Positions 1 to 6,519 of a stretch of DNA of 15,080 nt are shown piece by piece (the stretch's first letter is position 1; every line of letters starts with the position of its first letter). The notes below the pieces were generated by a model. That model had not been told where the DNA came from, searched no databases, and worked only from the letters and a program-made list of their open reading frames with translations. The position numbers and the translations under genes were made by a program. The DNA is from Candidatus Uhrbacteria bacterium RIFOXYB12_FULL_58_10 (GTDB lineage: Bacteria; Patescibacteriota; Patescibacteriia; UBA9934; GWF2-40-263): assembly GCA_943348955.1 (NCBI GenBank), contig CALQZE010000001.1, positions 1-15,080 on the forward strand, given 5' to 3'.

Positions 1-27
1 AAGTTACTCGTCAATCCATCAGAGATT

Positions 28-54
28 AAAAAACACCGCGAGCATATCGCGGTG
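28..54 (-). terminator. Intrinsic terminator, minus strand
   Basis: An 8-bp GC-rich stem (CACCGCGA at 34-41, TCGCGGTG at 47-54) with a 5-base loop is followed on the minus strand by a run of six T (28-33). It lies downstream of the MFS remnant. No other terminator is visible after the phosphatase gene at 307, so it may now end that transcript. The stem is almost the same as the one at 1017-1037. Confidence 0.85.
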
Positions 55-71
55 CAAGAATAAAGATTCAT

Positions 72-113
72 GTACTCGTGTACTAGTACATGTACGTACT
101 AGTACACGAGTAC
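72..113. repeat. Long palindromic repeat, GTACTAGTAC family, copy 1
   Basis: Two perfectly complementary 18-base arms (72-89 and 96-113) flank a 6-base centre (ATGTAC). Each arm reads as GTACT, a variable triplet (CGT), then GTACTAGTAC. It begins 6 bases after the stop codon of the MFS remnant on the minus strand and is followed by the terminator at 28-54. Copies 2 and 3 at 1055-1080 and 12305-12354 have the same design. Confidence 0.9.
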
Positions 114-119
114 GATTTG

Positions 120-224
120 TTACTTCGGTCGAACAAACACGAGCACGAAGGCACCGAAGACGAGAATGACTCCGCACTCGAACCAGACAAACCCGATTGT
201 CGCTGATGCGCCTGAATCATTCCG
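120..224 (-). pseudogene. 3' remnant of a second MFS transporter gene
   Basis: These 35 minus-strand codons, including the stop, align without a gap to the last 35 codons of the MFS gene (1087-1191). Reading the translations by eye, 25 of 34 residues agree, including the shared ends ATIGFVWF and LVFGAFVL and the terminal VRPK. The surviving part is the last membrane helix and tail. The frame stays open for some codons upstream (hydrophobic FFLYFF), but I see no resemblance to the transporter beyond that and no start. The palindrome and terminator downstream are paralogous to those after the intact gene, so a whole gene end with its 3' signals was duplicated or is left from an older tandem pair. 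Divergence at many third positions argues against a recent copy. Confidence 0.75.
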
Positions 225-306
225 AAAAAAATAAAGAAAAAACTCACATTTAGACGCGAGTTCAAAAAAGTTCAAGTCGTTATTTTTTGCGATCAAATCA
301 CTCGAT

Positions 307-891
307 CTAATCGCAGAGTTTCTTCATGTCGATGCAGGCGCCGGTTTCGTCGAACGAGAGTTTGGCCCCTTCGCATTCGCCGAAATTCAAAGCGTAGATT
401 TCTTCGATGGGCGCGTTCGGATATGCGGCCATAATGAGCAGACCGAGGAGTACGGCATGTCCGACGACGATGGTGTTTTCGCGGGAAGATCCCATCTTCG
501 TTTTCAACGCGTTCCATGCGCGTTCGCCGTATTCAACAAGAGCGGCTTTGGTCGCATCGTCACTCTTGTTCAGGTAATCGGCAATCGAAGCGTACCCGAG
601 CTTCTCGAACGCCGCCTCGATGAGCTTGCCGGAGTCTGTCGAAGTATCATGCACGAGTTCGTTCACGGTTTCCACACGAACGCAGGAGCCACCGCTCAGA
701 ATTTCCAGAGTCTCATGCGTCCTTTGGAGCGGACTGACGTAGCCGACGCGGAAGCTCGGATCGCCGAGTTTGAGTCGATGACGTGCGGCTTGCGCTTTGC
801 CTTCATCGGTCAGACGCCGGGCGGAATCCGGCTGAGCCTTGTCTGTTCTGCCATGACGAAAGAACGAAATCGTATGGATTGGCTTGCTCAC
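307..891 (-). CDS. Histidine phosphatase superfamily protein
   Basis: A 194-residue protein of the phosphoglycerate-mutase-like histidine phosphatase superfamily, comparable to SixA/CobC-type members. The catalytic FFRHG motif is at residues 10-14 (phosphorylated His13 beside Arg12). SPLQRTHET carries the second conserved Arg (about 57), and VVGHAV carries the second His (about 145). It probably removes phosphate from a small molecule or phosphoprotein in the cytoplasm; the substrate cannot be read from sequence. I chose the GTG at 891 because AAAGGAG lies 6 bases upstream and the protein then begins just before the first beta strand. A GTG at 924 and an ATG at 918 in the same frame would add 11 or 9 residues but have no ribosome-binding site. 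A promoter with a consensus -35 is visible at 969-997. The stop is TAG at 307. It sits between an MFS remnant and its intact paralogue. Confidence 0.85.
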   Translation of the reverse strand: MSKPIHTISFFRHGRTDKAQPDSARRLTDEGKAQAARHRLKLGDPSFRVGYVSPLQRTHETLEILSGGSCVRVETVNELVHDTSTDSGKLIEAAFEKLGYASIADYLNKSDDATKAALVEYGERAWNALKTKMGSSRENTIVVGHAVLLGLLIMAAYPNAPIEEIYALNFGECEGAKLSFDETGACIDMKKLCD

Positions 892-968
892 GAGGAACTC
901 CTTTTGTCGACGTTTCATCGACACGTTGGTTGCAAAAGTTCAACACATTGTCTCATCTTCGTGCGACG

Positions 969-997
969 ACACTAACAAAAAAATGCTATTTTGTCAA
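969..997 (-). promoter_or_regulatory. Putative promoter of the phosphatase gene
   Basis: On the minus strand a perfect TTGACA (992-997) is followed, after exactly 17 bases, by TAGTGT (969-974), preceded by TGT as in extended -10 elements. The -10 match is weak. The predicted transcript would start near 962, about 70 bases ahead of the GTG at 891. Confidence 0.5.
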
Positions 998-1009
998 GAG
1001 AATATGAAT

Positions 1010-1037
1010 AAAAAAACACCGCGATTTGTTCGCGGTG
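1010..1037 (-). terminator. Intrinsic terminator after the MFS gene
   Basis: CACCGCGA (1017-1024) pairs with TCGCGGTG (1030-1037) around a TTTGT loop. On the minus strand the stem is followed by seven T. It lies 17 bases beyond the palindrome at 1055-1080, which itself follows the MFS stop codon. Confidence 0.88.
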
Positions 1038-1054
1038 CAAGAGTGACAGAACAT

Positions 1055-1080
1055 GTACTCATGTACTAGTACATGAGTAC
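1055..1080. repeat. Perfect 26-bp palindrome, GTACTAGTAC family, copy 2 (short form)
   Basis: The 26 bases are fully self-complementary. They read GTACT, triplet CAT, GTACTAGTAC, triplet ATG, AGTAC. It is the short form of copies 1 and 3, with one central GTACTAGTAC instead of two. It starts 6 bases after the MFS stop codon on the minus strand. Confidence 0.92.
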
Positions 1081-1086
1081 GGTGGT

Positions 1087-2253
1087 TTACTTCGGTCGAA
1101 CGAGAGAAAGTACAAACGCGCCGAAGACAAGAATGATTCCGCATCCAAACCAGACAAACCCAATCGTCGCTGGAGTATCCGGTTCATTCCGAATCGTGAG
1201 ATAGATAAGTACAGGAGCGATAACAAGACCGATGCGACCAAGAAGCGATTGCAAAGATCCGAACGTTGCGCGATATCCGCTCTCAACACGATGTTGCACG
1301 AATGAATCGACGAGCGGAGCAAACATGCCACGACCGAATTCATGAATAGCTACCGCGGAAAGTGGAAACCAGAGACTGGCACCCTTTCCGGCGAGAATCA
1401 ATCCGATACCGGAAAGGACAAGAGCAACGAGAATCGCTTTCGATTCGTTTCCCTGAGCGATTTTCATTCGACGAATCAGAACTCCTGAAAAGGCGAACCC
1501 GAGATAGATCGTGGCCCAAACAAGATTGATACCGAACGTACCGACGAGCGGTTTAAAATATGGCGTCCAGAAATGATTGAAAGCAATCACTGCACCGAAT
1601 ACCACCGTCGCAGCAATCACCCACATCAAGGCACGACTTCCACGCAGAAGAGAGATGCTTGCACGAAACGCTTCGATTTCTGTCATCTTGTGAATCGGTT
1701 CCCCTTTTCCATTCATCCATTTGTGAATGAAGAAAAGAGCGAGCAGAGACGTGAAGATCATCGGCAACCAAATACCTCGCGGATTAGAAAGTGTAATGAG
1801 CGTTCCGATGAATCCACCAATGATCATCACAAATCCACGAATGATACTTGCCGTCGCAAAGACCTGACGACGTTCTTCATCCCGACCTTCGCGATGCAAT
1901 GCATCCGTAACCCACGCCTGTTCCGCACCGGAAAAAAACGCCATACCTATTCCAAGAAGACTCTCTGCGATCGCCGCGCTCCAGAATCCGCAAGCGAAGA
2001 AATACGTGAAACCGCCGAGCATGAAAAGAATACACCCCATCTTGAGCGACCACACGCGACTCTTCCCGTCTGCAAACAATCCCGTCGGGATTTCCGCAAG
2101 AACGATCGCGAGCCAGAAGATGGCATTCACGAGAGAGATCTCTCCGAGCGAAAGCCCGATGCTCATGAGAAACGGCGTGTACACGACCGTTGTAATCGCA
2201 AGACCAAGATCAACGGTCGCATCGTACAAATAGTACGCATGTGCAGCGCGCAT
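1087..2253 (-). CDS. MFS family transporter
   Basis: A 388-residue integral membrane protein with about 12 hydrophobic segments. It is a major facilitator superfamily permease of the drug/metabolite-exporter type. The cytoplasmic loop after the second helix has EIPTGLFADGKSR (residues 54-66), which matches the ExPTGxxAD variant of MFS motif A; the substrate is unknown. I chose the ATG at 2253 because GGAGG lies 4 bases upstream, as in the GNAT gene at 7932, and because the first helix begins soon after. The frame is open further, with an ATG at 2316 (409 residues) and a TTG at 2352, neither with a clear ribosome-binding site. After the stop come a 26-bp palindrome and a terminator. A 35-codon remnant of a paralogue lies at 120-224. 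The gene is divergent from the ABC exporter at 2673, with a shared regulatory region. Codon use is G+C-richer than in the proS or rnc regions. Confidence 0.88.
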   Translation of the reverse strand: MRAAHAYYLYDATVDLGLAITTVVYTPFLMSIGLSLGEISLVNAIFWLAIVLAEIPTGLFADGKSRVWSLKMGCILFMLGGFTYFFACGFWSAAIAESLLGIGMAFFSGAEQAWVTDALHREGRDEERRQVFATASIIRGFVMIIGGFIGTLITLSNPRGIWLPMIFTSLLALFFIHKWMNGKGEPIHKMTEIEAFRASISLLRGSRALMWVIAATVVFGAVIAFNHFWTPYFKPLVGTFGINLVWATIYLGFAFSGVLIRRMKIAQGNESKAILVALVLSGIGLILAGKGASLWFPLSAVAIHEFGRGMFAPLVDSFVQHRVESGYRATFGSLQSLLGRIGLVIAPVLIYLTIRNEPDTPATIGFVWFGCGIILVFGAFVLSLVRPK

Positions 2254-2400
2254 GAAACCTCCAAAGAACACACCAACCAGAGGTTGGGCAAACTGAATCA
2301 ACCGTTTGCAGGACATCTGCACTCGTCTGATCGATAGAAACGATGTTGTCAATCACGGTCAGTTCACACCAACCCAAACGATACATCGCGCAAACAAAAC

Positions 2401-2425
2401 AACTCGGTTTCCCGAGTTGATTATA
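2401..2425 (-). promoter_or_regulatory. Possible -10 box and adjacent hairpin for the MFS gene
   Basis: On the minus strand a perfect TATAAT (2420-2425) precedes the MFS gene, but no -35 hexamer is seen at a normal distance. A 7-bp inverted repeat (AACTCGG at 2401-2407, CCGAGTT at 2412-2418) lies directly downstream and would sit at the very 5' end of the message. The role is uncertain. Confidence 0.3.
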
Positions 2426-2561
2426 AATTGATTTCTAGAGGATTAAACTCAAATCAATGCATCACAACCCGGGAACATAAAAACTGGTTCGACCGCAGAA
2501 TCGGCGAACATGAGTTTCCCTGTGATGTGAAAATAATTTAAGTTCATACTCATCCAAGTAA

Positions 2562-2619
2562 ATCACAAAAAAGAAGCTTTGTCAATCATAATTGGTTGAC
2601 AAAACAGTATTTTTGTGAT
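2562..2619. promoter_or_regulatory. Two-tier dyad (putative operator) over the ABC exporter promoter
   Basis: Outer arms ATCACAAAAA (2562-2571) and TTTTTGTGAT (2610-2619), and inner arms TTTGTCAA (2578-2585) and TTGACAAA (2596-2603), are perfect inverted repeats sharing the same axis between 2590 and 2591. The right-hand arms cover the -35 and part of the -10 of the promoter at 2596-2622. This placement would suit a repressor or an activator that binds as a dimer or as two dimers. The rest of the 2254-2672 interval holds no gene; it also has ATCACA at 2461-2466 and TGTGAT at 2521-2526. Confidence 0.45.
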
Positions 2620-2622
2620 AAT
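2596..2622 (+). promoter_or_regulatory. Putative promoter of the ABC exporter gene
   Basis: TTGACA (2596-2601) and GATAAT (2617-2622) are separated by 15 bases. TGT precedes the -10, making an extended -10 element that can compensate for the short spacer. Transcription would begin near 2629, about 44 bases ahead of the ATG. Confidence 0.55.
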
Positions 2623-2672
2623 CTCCCCTGTTTTTCAAGAACAATTCAAACCACTGACCTGGAGAAAAACAA

Positions 2673-4505
2673 ATGGTTCCTTCACAATTGAAAATTTACT
2701 GGAAGCAATTTCAGACTTCTGTGCAGCAGACAAGGTCTGCGCTCAAAGAAGTGAATGCGATCATGCGAGCAGTCGATCCACTCGTTGTTCGACTCTCGCT
2801 CATCATATCTGTCTTTGGCGGACTGCGATCACTCGGATCGTTCGCTGTCATTGGCATCATGCTTCAGACGACCATGACATCCTTTCTGAAAGAGAAAAAA
2901 CTTTCTGCTTCTCTGATTCTGATTGGGATTCTCTCCTACATCGGGTATCAACTTCTCAAGCTTGTTGTCCGCCACGTTTCCGGTCGTCGAAGAAATCTCT
3001 TTGACACTCGACTGCATCTCGTACTCGAGCACTCCTTCATCGACAAACTCGTCTCACTCGATCTCGGACGCATCACGGATCCGGAATTCATTGCGACAAA
3101 GGAGTCTGCAGAACGTCGTGGCATGCGATCTATTTCGCAATTGTTCGCAGAGCAACGCAAGTTGATCGCAGCAATCTCCTCCATCATCATCGCGACCGGA
3201 GCAACCCTCTTCCTTGATCCATTCCTGATTATCCTTGCACTCGTTCCGATCGTTCCAGGAACGCTTCGAGCGATGAACAGCGAAAAGAAGGAACGGTCGA
3301 AGTGGGACGCACGACATGTGACTCGAAGGATGCAACACGCCTACGAGTTCAGCTTGTCGAATAAAGGAATGCTCACACAGCTCAAGCTGTTTCGATCCGT
3401 TGATTACATTCTCCGAAAATACAAATCTTTCGCGGAGCAATTCAAGAAAGATGATTTGGAAATGTCAGATCTGGAACGAACCACCCAAGCTCAGATGCAA
3501 ATTCTTTCGATAGCTATCTTCGCTGTCGGCGCGTTCTACCTGCGAGCAGGGCTGATCTCCGGATCGCTCACCATCACAAAACTGTTCTTCACGATCGGAT
3601 GCTTGAGCACATTCACAAGTGCCTGGCTTTCGCTCATCAGAACAGTACTCAAGATCAAAAGTACTTCACACGACTTCGCGTATTGGCAAACATTCTTTCA
3701 GACAAAACCGCTCGTTGATGAAACGAATGCGGAAGAAATCGTCTGTCTGAATATTCCGAAGCTCTCACTTTCAGACGTCACGTTCTCCTACCCCACGCAA
3801 AAGAGTCTTGTTCTGAAACACTGTTCCTTCACGATTGAGCCCGGAGAAAAGATTGTCATTGTCGGACGGAATGGTTGTGGAAAAACGACCATCGTGCGAT
3901 TGCTGACGAAAATCTTCCTCCCCTCTGAAGGAGACATTCGGATCGACGACAAATCGATTGCGACAGTCACACAAGATTCTTGGCTCAAGCACGCGCTCTA
4001 CGTCACACAGGAAAGCAGACTCCCAGATCTCCGTATCGACGAAGTGATCGGCGGCTGTGACCCTGAGAACGTTGATCTCGATCGCATGCGGAAAGCCGCA
4101 TCTATGTCCGGAGCCGATTCCTTCGTGGAGAAGCTGACAGCTCAATATGAAACCCAGATCGGAGAAGAATGGCCGGGCGGAGTCGGATTCTCAAGCGGAC
4201 AGAAGCAGCGTCTGCACCTTGCGGCCGCGTTCTATCGTCTGCTCGATCCAAACATCCACATCGGACTTTTCGATGAGCCAATGGCTAATTGCGACACAGA
4301 AACACGTGTGCTTTTCTATGAGGGCCTTCAGAAGCTCACACAGAAAACCATCGTTGTCGTCGCACACGATCCGCTCTATCTCCATCACTTCGATCGCGTC
4401 CTCGTGATTGAAGACGGATGTGTCGCGGAAGATATTCGCGGACATAAAGACATCGCCCTCTATCGCGATACAATTGCATTTCGACTCTCTGCAGATCTGT
4501 CCTGA
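2673..4505 (+). CDS. ABC exporter half-transporter (TMD-NBD fusion)
   Basis: A 610-residue ABC transporter of the exporter (MsbA/multidrug, ABCB-like) architecture. An N-terminal membrane domain has about six hydrophobic segments (roughly residues 38-66, 78-98, 164-200 as two, and 275-325 as two), followed by a nucleotide-binding domain from about residue 360. The ATPase motifs are complete: A-loop Tyr373, Walker A GRNGCGKTT (398-406), Q-loop Gln446, a signature that reads FSSGQ instead of LSGGQ (506-510), Walker B LFDEP with the catalytic Glu535, and the H-loop His565. It should work as a dimer, probably a homodimer, because no partner gene is adjacent; the substrate is unknown. GGAG lies 8 bases before the ATG. 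It has its own promoter under a nested dyad and a strong terminator, so it is probably transcribed alone. Codon use is like the neighbouring MFS gene. Confidence 0.93.
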   Translation: MVPSQLKIYWKQFQTSVQQTRSALKEVNAIMRAVDPLVVRLSLIISVFGGLRSLGSFAVIGIMLQTTMTSFLKEKKLSASLILIGILSYIGYQLLKLVVRHVSGRRRNLFDTRLHLVLEHSFIDKLVSLDLGRITDPEFIATKESAERRGMRSISQLFAEQRKLIAAISSIIIATGATLFLDPFLIILALVPIVPGTLRAMNSEKKERSKWDARHVTRRMQHAYEFSLSNKGMLTQLKLFRSVDYILRKYKSFAEQFKKDDLEMSDLERTTQAQMQILSIAIFAVGAFYLRAGLISGSLTITKLFFTIGCLSTFTSAWLSLIRTVLKIKSTSHDFAYWQTFFQTKPLVDETNAEEIVCLNIPKLSLSDVTFSYPTQKSLVLKHCSFTIEPGEKIVIVGRNGCGKTTIVRLLTKIFLPSEGDIRIDDKSIATVTQDSWLKHALYVTQESRLPDLRIDEVIGGCDPENVDLDRMRKAASMSGADSFVEKLTAQYETQIGEEWPGGVGFSSGQKQRLHLAAAFYRLLDPNIHIGLFDEPMANCDTETRVLFYEGLQKLTQKTIVVVAHDPLYLHHFDRVLVIEDGCVAEDIRGHKDIALYRDTIAFRLSADLS

Positions 4506-4510
4506 CCCTC

Positions 4511-4544
4511 AGCGTCTCTTCCCTCGAAGAGACGCTTTTCTTTT
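4511..4544 (+). terminator. Intrinsic terminator after the ABC exporter
   Basis: An 11-bp perfect stem (AGCGTCTCTTC at 4511-4521, GAAGAGACGCT at 4526-4536) with a 4-base loop is followed by TTTTCTTTT. It starts 5 bases after the stop codon. Confidence 0.93.
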
Positions 4545-4557
4545 ATTCAAATATCAC

Positions 4558-4563
4558 TATAAT
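4558..4563 (+). promoter_or_regulatory. -10 box upstream of the orphan gene
   Basis: A perfect TATAAT lies 19 bases ahead of the ATG at 4583. No good -35 is seen 17 bases upstream, where the T-tract of the previous terminator lies. The implied leader is only about 13 bases long. Confidence 0.4.
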
Positions 4564-4582
4564 AAAGGAAATAAACATTTCT

Positions 4583-5161
4583 ATGACAGAAACTGAATTG
4601 CATCCGGGAGAAAAAGAACACAATGAAAAACAGATGCGACAAATCGGAGCTACACTCTTTCAAGCCCTTTTGAAAAATGGTTTTAAGGCTTTGTTTCTTT
4701 CTAAGTCCCATCATGGATCAAGACAAAACCCAGATCTTTATAGCAAAATTGAATTACAAATGATTGATCTTAATGATCAATATATCGGCATCGGTGTAAA
4801 ACCTCATCTCAGTTTTGAAAACGGTTATGGCGTTGTTACATTAAAAATGTATCGAGTTGCCAAAACCGAACAAGAACAACAAAAATTTGCAGATGAGATT
4901 TGGAAAGATGTGACAGATACACAAAAACGTTTTCTTATTGAGAGATCCATTCAAAGCAGATTGGAAACACACCAGGCAACTCTTGCGGGTTTAAATCGAA
5001 CGGTTCCAGAAGATGGTTTAACAGAACAAGACATTAAAGACTGGATCAAAGCATCAGAAAAAATGATAAAGAAAATCAAAGAAGTACAAATAGCTTTCCA
5101 GAAACACACAGGAAAAATGCAGATTTCGCACCACAATGCAGAATTATTATTTCTGAAATAA
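4583..5161 (+). CDS. Hypothetical soluble protein, not recognised
   Basis: A 192-residue protein I do not recognise. It has no signal peptide or membrane segment. The N-terminal part is charged (residues 1-20). The middle (about 20-95) alternates hydrophobic and polar residues, with a segment such as YIGIGVKPHLSFENGYGVVTLKMY that suggests beta strands. The C-terminal half is rich in K, E and Q and probably helical (about 95-180). The gene is visibly A+T-richer than the ABC exporter before it and uses A/T-ending codons. AGGA occurs 13 bases before the ATG, too far for a normal ribosome-binding site. It is flanked by terminators on both sides and has a TATAAT at 4558, so it looks monocistronic. 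It is a real gene on length, flanking signals and convergent position with proS, but no function can be stated. Confidence 0.75.
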   Translation: MTETELHPGEKEHNEKQMRQIGATLFQALLKNGFKALFLSKSHHGSRQNPDLYSKIELQMIDLNDQYIGIGVKPHLSFENGYGVVTLKMYRVAKTEQEQQKFADEIWKDVTDTQKRFLIERSIQSRLETHQATLAGLNRTVPEDGLTEQDIKDWIKASEKMIKKIKEVQIAFQKHTGKMQISHHNAELLFLK

Positions 5162-5162
5162 T

Positions 5163-5195
5163 AAAAATCAGAGACCATAATAGTCTCTGATTTTT
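5163..5195. terminator. Bidirectional terminator between the orphan gene and proS
   Basis: A 13-bp perfect stem (5163-5175 with 5183-5195) has a 7-base loop, with A-rich bases on one side and T-rich on the other. The inner stem is TCAGAGAC/GTCTCTGA. It lies between two converging stop codons (5161 and 5199) and can serve both strands. Confidence 0.92.
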
Positions 5196-5198
5196 ATT

Positions 5199-6470
5199 TT
5201 ATTCTTTTACAAATTGCATTGCCTCTTCAACAAGATCTGTCAGCTTCACCAATCGGCTTTCTGTCCCCGTTCGTTCTTTCCATTCCACAGAATCTTCTTT
5301 CAAAGATTTTTCTGAAATGAGAATGCGAAGTGGAATTCCGATCAGATCGGCGTCGGCGAATTTTGCGCCAGGTGAAACATCTGCGCGATCATCCCACAGA
5401 ACTTCGATTCCGTTCGATTCAAGTTCACGTACGAGATCATCCGCTGTGCCCATGATGTTTTCACGAACGGCGTCATCTTTGCTGTTAAGCGTAATGAAAT
5501 GAACTTGAAATGGAGCGATGGACTTCGGCCAAATCATTCCACGATCATCGTGCGATGCTTCAACGATCGATCCGACGAGTCGAGATGTGCCGATTCCATA
5601 ACAACCCATGAGCACGCGTTTACGATCTCCGTTTTCATCTGTGAAATTCAGATCAAATGCATCGGAATATTTTGTTCCAAGATCGAAGATATTTCCAACT
5701 TCGATTCCTTTTACAATCGACAGGACTCCTCCGCACGTTGGACAAGCATCTCCTTCTTTCAATGTTGCAACTTCAGAATTTTGTCCGAACTCACATTTAT
5801 CACATGCGAGAATGGTATCTTCTCCCGCGTCTGTCAAAGCTTGAAACTCGTGCGATGGATTCTTTGTAAAAATTCCTCCGCTTGCTTCCACAACTTTTAC
5901 ATTAAGTCCGCAACGATTGTAGGCACGAACATACGCATGTAATGTTTTTTGATAGAACGCCGTGAGATCTTCTTGTGTCGTATGAAAACTATACATGTCT
6001 TTCATACGGAATTCACGACCGCGAAGCACACCGGACTTTGCACGCAACTCATCACGAAACTTCGTGTTGATTTGGTACGTTGCAAATGGTAAATCCTTGT
6101 AGGATTCTAAAAACTTTTTCGCAAGCGGAGTCACAACTTCTTCATGACTTGCTCCGAGCGCGTAATCTTTTTCTGTTTGTGATTTTATTTTAAACAAGAT
6201 GTCGACATTGTCCCATCGGTTCGTCGCTTCCCAGAATTCTTTTGGATGAAGAGATGGCATGAAGATTTCAAGGGCGCCAAGCGCATTCATTTCTTCACGA
6301 ACGATCTGTTCCACTTTGCGCAAAACAGCGAGTCCAAATGGAAGCCATGTATAAACACCAGCCATGGTTTGATCCACAAATCCAGCTTGAATCAGAAATT
6401 TCGCATTTGCAGAATCCGCGTCTGTTGGTGGAGTTTTTGAGGTTTTCGAAAAACAAGAAGAATATTTCAT
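5199..6470 (-). CDS. proS: Prolyl-tRNA synthetase, short form without editing domain
   Basis: A 423-residue class II prolyl-tRNA synthetase, which charges tRNA-Pro with proline. Motif 2 spans FRDELRAKSGVLRGREFRMK (residues 138-157) and continues into DMYSFH. Motif 3 is GCYGIGTSRLVG (289-300), and the C-terminal anticodon-binding domain covers about 320-415. Standard bacterial enzymes are near 570 residues and carry an editing insertion (INS) of about 180 residues between motifs 2 and 3. Here the two Cys pairs that bracket that position (CDKC at 223-226, CPTC at 243-246) are only 16 residues apart, so INS is absent. The frame opens upstream to 6569, but the ATG at 6470 fits the conserved family N-terminus. 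No Shine-Dalgarno is present. It is the last gene of an operon with the Nudix and AstE-like genes, ended by the hairpin at 5163-5195. A weak promoter-like TCGACT-17-TATTCG directly before the ATG would give an extra, nearly leaderless transcript. Confidence 0.95.
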   Translation of the reverse strand: MKYSSCFSKTSKTPPTDADSANAKFLIQAGFVDQTMAGVYTWLPFGLAVLRKVEQIVREEMNALGALEIFMPSLHPKEFWEATNRWDNVDILFKIKSQTEKDYALGASHEEVVTPLAKKFLESYKDLPFATYQINTKFRDELRAKSGVLRGREFRMKDMYSFHTTQEDLTAFYQKTLHAYVRAYNRCGLNVKVVEASGGIFTKNPSHEFQALTDAGEDTILACDKCEFGQNSEVATLKEGDACPTCGGVLSIVKGIEVGNIFDLGTKYSDAFDLNFTDENGDRKRVLMGCYGIGTSRLVGSIVEASHDDRGMIWPKSIAPFQVHFITLNSKDDAVRENIMGTADDLVRELESNGIEVLWDDRADVSPGAKFADADLIGIPLRILISEKSLKEDSVEWKERTGTESRLVKLTDLVEEAMQFVKE

Positions 6471-6489
6471 AGCAGTCGAATAGTAACAA

Positions 6490-6509
6490 AGAAGTAAGAA
6501 GTCGAGAAG
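6490..6509 (-). repeat. Pyrimidine-rich block before proS
   Basis: On the minus strand this block reads CTTCTCGACTTCTTACTTCT and lies 20 to 39 bases before the proS ATG. It differs by one base from the block at 11690-11709, which precedes the RBBP9-like hydrolase gene. It contains three ACTTCT/CTTCT units spaced 7-8 bases apart. Confidence 0.6.
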
Positions 6510-6519
6510 AGATAAACAA

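Noticed and set aside
72..113. CRISPR repeat or IS terminal repeat explanation for the palindromes
   Set aside because: The copies are not arrayed with regular spacers, no transposase or cas gene is present, and no target-site duplication is visible around the 12305-12354 copy.
457..975. Open frame of 172 codons on the plus strand
   Set aside because: It is antisense to the phosphatase gene, which has clear catalytic motifs. The plus frame shows no recognisable domain or ribosome-binding site.
1573..2337. Open frame of 254 codons on the plus strand
   Set aside because: It is antisense to the MFS gene, its product is very rich in R, H, N and T with no hydrophobic core, and it has no start signal. 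It is a shadow of the minus-strand codon pattern.
2401..2418. Hairpin as an attenuator for the MFS gene
   Set aside because: The stem is only 7 bp, the following minus-strand bases are not a clean T-tract, and the -10 box at 2420-2425 would start transcription inside it. It is mentioned only as a possible 5'-end structure.
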